Shown: piece by piece, positions 18,913 through 23,084 of the stretch
Layout of the letters: each line of letters opens with the position of its first letter
How positions within the stretch are numbered: the first letter of the stretch is position 1
From: CAUTVF01 sp963541805
Lineage (GTDB): Bacteria > Pseudomonadota > Alphaproteobacteria > Rs-D84 > CASDRH01
Assembly: GCA_963541805.1 (NCBI GenBank)
Contig: CAUTVF010000009.1
Location: 1-23,084 of the forward strand
DNA length: 23,084 bases
Direction of reading: 5' to 3'
Program-made: the position numbers and the translations under genes
Notes under the pieces: model-generated
Told to the model about the DNA's origin: nothing
Databases searched by the model: none
What the model saw: only the letters and a program-made list of their open reading frames with translations

Positions 18913-21900
18913 TTAAAATCCTAAAATAAACGTTGAAATAAGACCATCTGCACTCGGCCCATCATAATTAGTATTTGAATTATTAATATTATTTATTACA
19001 GTTTGATTTGGTAATTTTTCTGCATTCATAGAAATAATTGATTTTGGAGTTTTTGTCATTATTGATCCTGCTGGATTTGTAAATTTTTCAAATTCTGAAG
19101 TTTCTTGTGTATTAAATGCAGAAGTATCTAATATTTCTTTTGGGTCAGAATCTCCATATCTCCAAATTGAAACTCTTCCTTTATTAATTGGACCATTTTG
19201 CAAGAAATCGGATGCCCAATTTTTATTATTGACTTTTACTTGAATATGACCGTATGGTGCATAATCATTAACTGCAATATCGCCTGGCATTGTTGAAGTA
19301 AAATCATTTCCGACATAGTGATATCCTATTGATTTTAGCCATCTACCATTATAAAAATCTCTTGCATTTCCAGCCGGATATGGAACACCCAATGCTCCAA
19401 CAACTGCATTTTTTACCGCTTTTGCACAATAATGCGCTGATTTATTTGCGGGTTTAGATCTGCCAGTGCTTGGATCTTTGGTAACATTTTTAAGAGCAAT
19501 TGCTGCAACTTGCATCGGCTTTGAAGTTGGATTTTGGGATTTTATAAACGAATCTCCGGGATTTATTGCTGACCCAAGTCCTTCATTCATTTTAAAATTA
19601 GATTCAGAAAGACCATTTGAATTTAGTAAATCCAAATATTTTTCATAAGCGGCAGTTACTTTCGGAAGTTGTAAATTTCCCCCGCCTGATATATATTTGC
19701 GAGTTGTTTCAATATCTCCATTTTGAGCAGCGACTCTTGCATTTTTATGATTCATCCACCACGCTAATGCAGATTCCGTTGCATATTTTGGATCTAGTGA
19801 AACAACTTCAGGATGCTGAATAACATTTGTTGATAAATTAGAATAATTATTTAAATATTGCTGAAATGCAGAATAATTTCCTTTACCAGTCATTTGTAAT
19901 ATTCCGCGCCCGCGGTATTTTACACCGTCTTCGGGACTTGAATTACCTGCAGTTGAACTATAATCTGATTTTGTAAAATTTCCAGTTCTAAATGCACTAT
20001 TAAAATAATCCGAAGGTTTTTCAAAAGTTTGACCTTGAACTTTTCTCCATTGCTCGGCCATTCCCGATGCTTTTAGACCAGATTCAGCAATTGTTGAAGC
20101 AAGAAACAATGCCATTTCTTTAGTTGTAAATCCAAGCTGCTTCATTCTACCAACTAAATAACTCTCAATTTGAGATTTATTATAAGTTTTTGATTTAAGT
20201 AAATTATCCTCTTGAATTGTTTGAGCATTTATTACATCGAGAGATGTTCCCCAATCAATGGTATCTCCAGTAAGATCTGGAATTTTAGTTGTATCAAATT
20301 TCGAATCTATTTGATATGATTGAGTTGTTGGCGTTGCACCCGAATAACTTTGATTTGAATATGATTCCGTATTTGAATTAGATTCAGTATTCGATGCAGA
20401 AATTCTATTATAATTATTTTTAAATGTTTCTTTTGTTTTTGTTAAATCAGCTAAAAAATTATCTGGAACTTGAACATTTGAAATATTTAAGAATCCTGAC
20501 TCCAAATATTTTTTAGCATTTTCAATTGATTGAGCTTTTAAAATTTCATATATCTTTTCAGAATTTTTGCCAAATCCTTTTAATGCTTCGCATTTCACAA
20601 TTAGCAACGCTATTGCTCTGGCAATATTAGCAAATCCAGGATATAGCAAAATTGCTGCTTCTATTATTTGTTTTGAACTTGAACCTTTTAGCTTATTTTC
20701 AAAATTCATATAAAATTCAGGTTCAATTGAATTCGGAGTTTCAAGTGCAGTTTGAATACCACCAATTATTGGAGTTAATGCGCTACTTGAAGTCCAAGCA
20801 TTTAAAAGTGTTTTGAGAAAATCGTTATTTACTTTATTGAAATATAATTCAAGAATTTTTTCACTTAGTCCATCTAAATATGAAATATTAAAGTCTTTTT
20901 TAACTCCAGCAAAATCTTTTTTAAATTGAGCTAATAATTTTGATCTTTTATTTTTAAATTCATTTATAGAAGCATTACTAAAAACAACGATTCTTTCAAC
21001 TTCATAACTTCCGATTGATTTTAAATTTGCTTCATTAAAATCAAATATAAAATTATTTTGAGGTCTTTTTTGAACATAATTTACACTGCTATAACTAATT
21101 TCAGAATCAAATTCAAATTCTTCAGAATCATCAATTGTTGGATTTATTTGTGCTATAAATGATCTTAATCCAACTTTATCATCCTTGAGTAATTCATAAG
21201 TATATGATTTTAAATCTTTTAAAACATCATTTAAACTTAAAATAGAAATTCTAAATCTTTTAATATAATCGGAATTGCTTAAAATATCAATTGCAAGCAT
21301 TTCTTGCTTATTTGTTATAAAGGCATCCACATTATTGCTGTTTAATTTCGATATTGCTTTATTGTAGTAATCTTCCGCAGTTTTTGAATCTTTAATAACT
21401 TGATTAATATTAGAAATAATGGTTCTAAATCTTAAAATTGTTTCTTGTCTACCTTGCTTACCGAGTGCCATTGCTTTAGCAAAACTTGCGGCATATGAAG
21501 TCCTTGCTTTATTTACCGCATTTGCTTGAGATCCAATAATTGAAATAAGATGGATTCCTTTTTGAAAATTAAATAAAAAATCCTTATCCGAAGCCCATTT
21601 TTGAATTTCTAAAAACTGTTTTTTCTCAGAATCTGTTGAAAATAGATCACCATTGATATCTTGAGCAACCGATTTTTTAACAGTCATTAAATCAGTTGTC
21701 AAAACATTTTCAGCCCAGTCAATCGCCTTATTAATATTATCAATTCCTTCTTGGAGAGTTTCAAGACCTCCATTCATAAGTTTTGATAACATATCAAATC
21801 CCGGCCCTGCCATCCATTTTATTAAATCACCAACTTTTCCGAGCAAATAATCTCGCATTTTTTCAATATATGGGAATGATTTTTTGAAAAAATCATACAT

Positions 21901-22797
21901 TTCACCAACTGCCCATTTTATTGTGTCTCCATATTTTGCCCAATAATTTTCAGCAAAATGCCAGATATCTTTTACTGCAGTCCATATTCCCGATGCTGCG
22001 CGAGATAAGAATTTTTTAATATCATCTCCATATAAATCCCAAAATTTCTTAAGGGATTTAAAGACAGAAACACCGATATCCTTAATAACTGTAAATGCCG
22101 GTTTGATAATATTATCCCAAGCAGATATGAAAAATTCTTTTACATTTTTTCCGTATTTTTGCCAAAATGCAAATAATGCAATACCAATGCTAGATACCAG
22201 AAATCCAAGTCCAAGGGACTTAAGTCCTGAAATTAAGCCTTTTTTTGTAACTTCTTTTGCTTTATTGGCAACTTCGGCAATTTTTGAAGTTATTGTGTGC
22301 TTTACTGATTTTGCTTTATCTTTTAGTGCCTTTTTATATGCTTCCGTTGTTTTCTTTAGTGAAGCAGTAATTATACTAACTTGATTAGAAAGACGAGAAA
22401 GAATCGATTCTGAGTTTTTTGAAAGTCCGGTTTCAACTCCCGATTCAATATCATCAACAAGGCGAGAATACAAATCAATTAATGTAAATGTAATATCTGA
22501 TCTGAACGATGCTCGATCTTTTGGATTTTTATTTAAATATTTTAAAAGAGGTTTAGTAAGTGCATTATATTTTTTATTATTAGAAAGCTTTTTAGTTGTA
22601 TTTCTGGCTAATTTTAAAAAATATATTTGTGCTGCAGAAACTTCGTCAAATGGAATCTCGGTATCAGTATTTGATTGTTTTTGAAGATTTGAGATTTCTT
22701 TTCTTGCAAATCCATTTAGTTTTTTTTGGGTATTTGATTTGATTGCTTTTTTTGCTAGTGCGCCCGCAGCAAACCTAAGTAAAATCGGAATCGGCAC
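18913..22797 (-). CDS. Tape-measure protein with C-terminal GH19-like and CHAP-like lytic domains
   Basis: This is a 1294-residue protein with a GTG start (22797) after AAAAAGG. The N-terminal region is basic and helical, with one hydrophobic segment at about 190-212 (GLGFLVSSIGIALFAFW), then amphipathic repeats with W and KYG-like motifs (FWQKYG, FWDLYG, NYWAKYG). About residues 880-1030 form a GH19 chitinase/lysozyme-like domain: ASTIAESGLKA supplies the catalytic Glu (about 904), and YRGRGILQMTGKGNY the substrate motif. About 1110-1215 resemble a CHAP/NlpC-type amidase: SAHYCAKAVKNAV (Cys) and APYGHIQV (His). Its place before gp48 matches T4 gp29, the tape measure, which sets tail length and is ejected. 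The two lytic domains would open peptidoglycan at entry. T4 puts this activity in gp5 instead. Confidence 0.85.
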   Translation of the reverse strand: MPIPILLRFAAGALAKKAIKSNTQKKLNGFARKEISNLQKQSNTDTEIPFDEVSAAQIYFLKLARNTTKKLSNNKKYNALTKPLLKYLNKNPKDRASFRSDITFTLIDLYSRLVDDIESGVETGLSKNSESILSRLSNQVSIITASLKKTTEAYKKALKDKAKSVKHTITSKIAEVANKAKEVTKKGLISGLKSLGLGFLVSSIGIALFAFWQKYGKNVKEFFISAWDNIIKPAFTVIKDIGVSVFKSLKKFWDLYGDDIKKFLSRAASGIWTAVKDIWHFAENYWAKYGDTIKWAVGEMYDFFKKSFPYIEKMRDYLLGKVGDLIKWMAGPGFDMLSKLMNGGLETLQEGIDNINKAIDWAENVLTTDLMTVKKSVAQDINGDLFSTDSEKKQFLEIQKWASDKDFLFNFQKGIHLISIIGSQANAVNKARTSYAASFAKAMALGKQGRQETILRFRTIISNINQVIKDSKTAEDYYNKAISKLNSNNVDAFITNKQEMLAIDILSNSDYIKRFRISILSLNDVLKDLKSYTYELLKDDKVGLRSFIAQINPTIDDSEEFEFDSEISYSSVNYVQKRPQNNFIFDFNEANLKSIGSYEVERIVVFSNASINEFKNKRSKLLAQFKKDFAGVKKDFNISYLDGLSEKILELYFNKVNNDFLKTLLNAWTSSSALTPIIGGIQTALETPNSIEPEFYMNFENKLKGSSSKQIIEAAILLYPGFANIARAIALLIVKCEALKGFGKNSEKIYEILKAQSIENAKKYLESGFLNISNVQVPDNFLADLTKTKETFKNNYNRISASNTESNSNTESYSNQSYSGATPTTQSYQIDSKFDTTKIPDLTGDTIDWGTSLDVINAQTIQEDNLLKSKTYNKSQIESYLVGRMKQLGFTTKEMALFLASTIAESGLKASGMAEQWRKVQGQTFEKPSDYFNSAFRTGNFTKSDYSSTAGNSSPEDGVKYRGRGILQMTGKGNYSAFQQYLNNYSNLSTNVIQHPEVVSLDPKYATESALAWWMNHKNARVAAQNGDIETTRKYISGGGNLQLPKVTAAYEKYLDLLNSNGLSESNFKMNEGLGSAINPGDSFIKSQNPTSKPMQVAAIALKNVTKDPSTGRSKPANKSAHYCAKAVKNAVVGALGVPYPAGNARDFYNGRWLKSIGYHYVGNDFTSTMPGDIAVNDYAPYGHIQVKVNNKNWASDFLQNGPINKGRVSIWRYGDSDPKEILDTSAFNTQETSEFEKFTNPAGSIMTKTPKSIISMNAEKLPNQTVINNINNSNTNYDGPSADGLISTFILGF

Positions 22798-22817
22798 TTT
22801 TATAAACCTTTTTCTAT

Positions 22818-22825
22818 TATTTATT
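22818..22825 (-). promoter_or_regulatory. Late promoter box, AATAAATA, for the tail operon
   Basis: On the minus strand AAAATAAATAATAGAAAAAGG precedes the GTG start by about 20 nt, the same sequence as upstream of the portal gene. Confidence 0.65.
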
Positions 22826-22841
22826 TTAAATGATATGAATT

Positions 22842-23084
22842 TTTAAACGAAGATTTAAATTAATAAAAAATGAGTAGACGTAGTGCCTCTGAAATTTAGT
22901 TTGATCCCTTTTGAATATTTATTATAATACAAAATTGTTTACTAATTTTATGCTTCGCATTATAAAAGTTAATTTTTGAATTTTTTGAATTGAAGTAACG
23001 AATTTTAACCGAAGGTTTAGATTCGTAATTTTGAAGCCAACCGGAAATTAAATTTATTTTATTATATATTATATAATAAAAACA
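22842..23084. repeat. Composite intergenic repeat, locus 4 (palindrome module inverted, truncated by window)
   Basis: This locus carries TTTAAACGAAGATTTAAA, the leader (22872-22908), TATAAT (22926-22921), ATGC-TTC-GCAT (22950-22960) and the ACGAAT...ATTCGT hairpin (22998-23026), in the order of locus 3. After the hairpin, GAAGCCAACCGGAAATTAAA is the reverse complement of the far end of the module in locus 1, so the palindrome module (core 23057-23081) is flipped. The window ends inside it. Confidence 0.82.
22872..22926 (-). promoter_or_regulatory. Repeat-borne promoter and leader, copy 4
   Basis: On the minus strand TATAATAAATATTCAAAAGG leads into GATCAAACTAAATTTCAGAG and GCACTACGTCTACTC, pointing at the tape-measure gene. 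It is nearly identical to the plus-strand copy ahead of terminase (7356-7410). Confidence 0.7.

Overview
The window is a very AT-rich piece of a T4-like myovirus genome. Seven proteins point this way: a gp17-type large terminase, a gp20-type portal, a gp14-type neck protein, a gp48-type baseplate tube cap, a gp53-type wedge protein, a tape-measure protein directly upstream of gp48, and a gp55-type late sigma factor overlapping a gp33-like co-activator. The host is inferred, not shown. Extreme AT richness, AAGGA-type ribosome sites, TATAAT promoters with T-rich TTTTTAAGT-like upstream tracts, a ThyX-type thymidylate synthase, and operons separated by long intergenic repeats together recall the T4-like Campylobacter phages (Eucampyvirinae). 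An epsilonproteobacterial host is my best guess.

Layout. Positions 1-2100 (minus strand) hold a truncated amidinotransferase, a Cas4/RecB-like nuclease and three tandem paralogous small proteins. Positions 2200-2610 hold a two-helix membrane protein behind a T4-style late promoter, a holin candidate. Positions 2620-4720 are an RNA locus: tRNA-Lys, tRNA-Glu and tRNA-Ala; three tRNA-like genes with damaged arms (Arg, Met/Ile and a Glu-like one); at least two GC-richer structured segments that are not tRNAs; and one small protein gene. Positions 4800-5810 hold a terminator, a two-tier hairpin with an anti-Shine-Dalgarno loop, thyX and an unlisted 46-aa membrane peptide. Positions 5839-6863 hold the gp33/gp55 pair. 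The terminase (7481-9277) is the only plus-strand gene of substance. It is followed by a convergent run of five small proteins, at least two of them clearly paralogous, and an adenine methyltransferase. Positions 12035-16901 hold gp14, small hypotheticals and the portal. Positions 17338-22797 hold the tail operon tape measure/lysin - gp48 - gp53.

Regulation. Three signal classes are visible. (1) Early-type promoters: TATAAT with an upstream GTGA(A/T)TTTNAG-like block, in front of small genes, thyX and the tRNAs. (2) T4-type late boxes, TATAAATA or AATAAATA, just ahead of the terminase, portal, neck, tape-measure and holin-like genes, which fits the gp55/gp33 pair. (3) A dispersed composite repeat (four loci near 7.1, 11.9, 17.1 and 22.9 kb) made of a TATAAT promoter with a conserved 37-nt leader, two small hairpins with complementary loops, and a 25-28-nt palindrome with outward TATAAT boxes. 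Its sub-modules occur in both orientations, which suggests operon modules have been inverted or shuffled by recombination between copies. This repeat and the RNA locus are the least conventional parts of the window.
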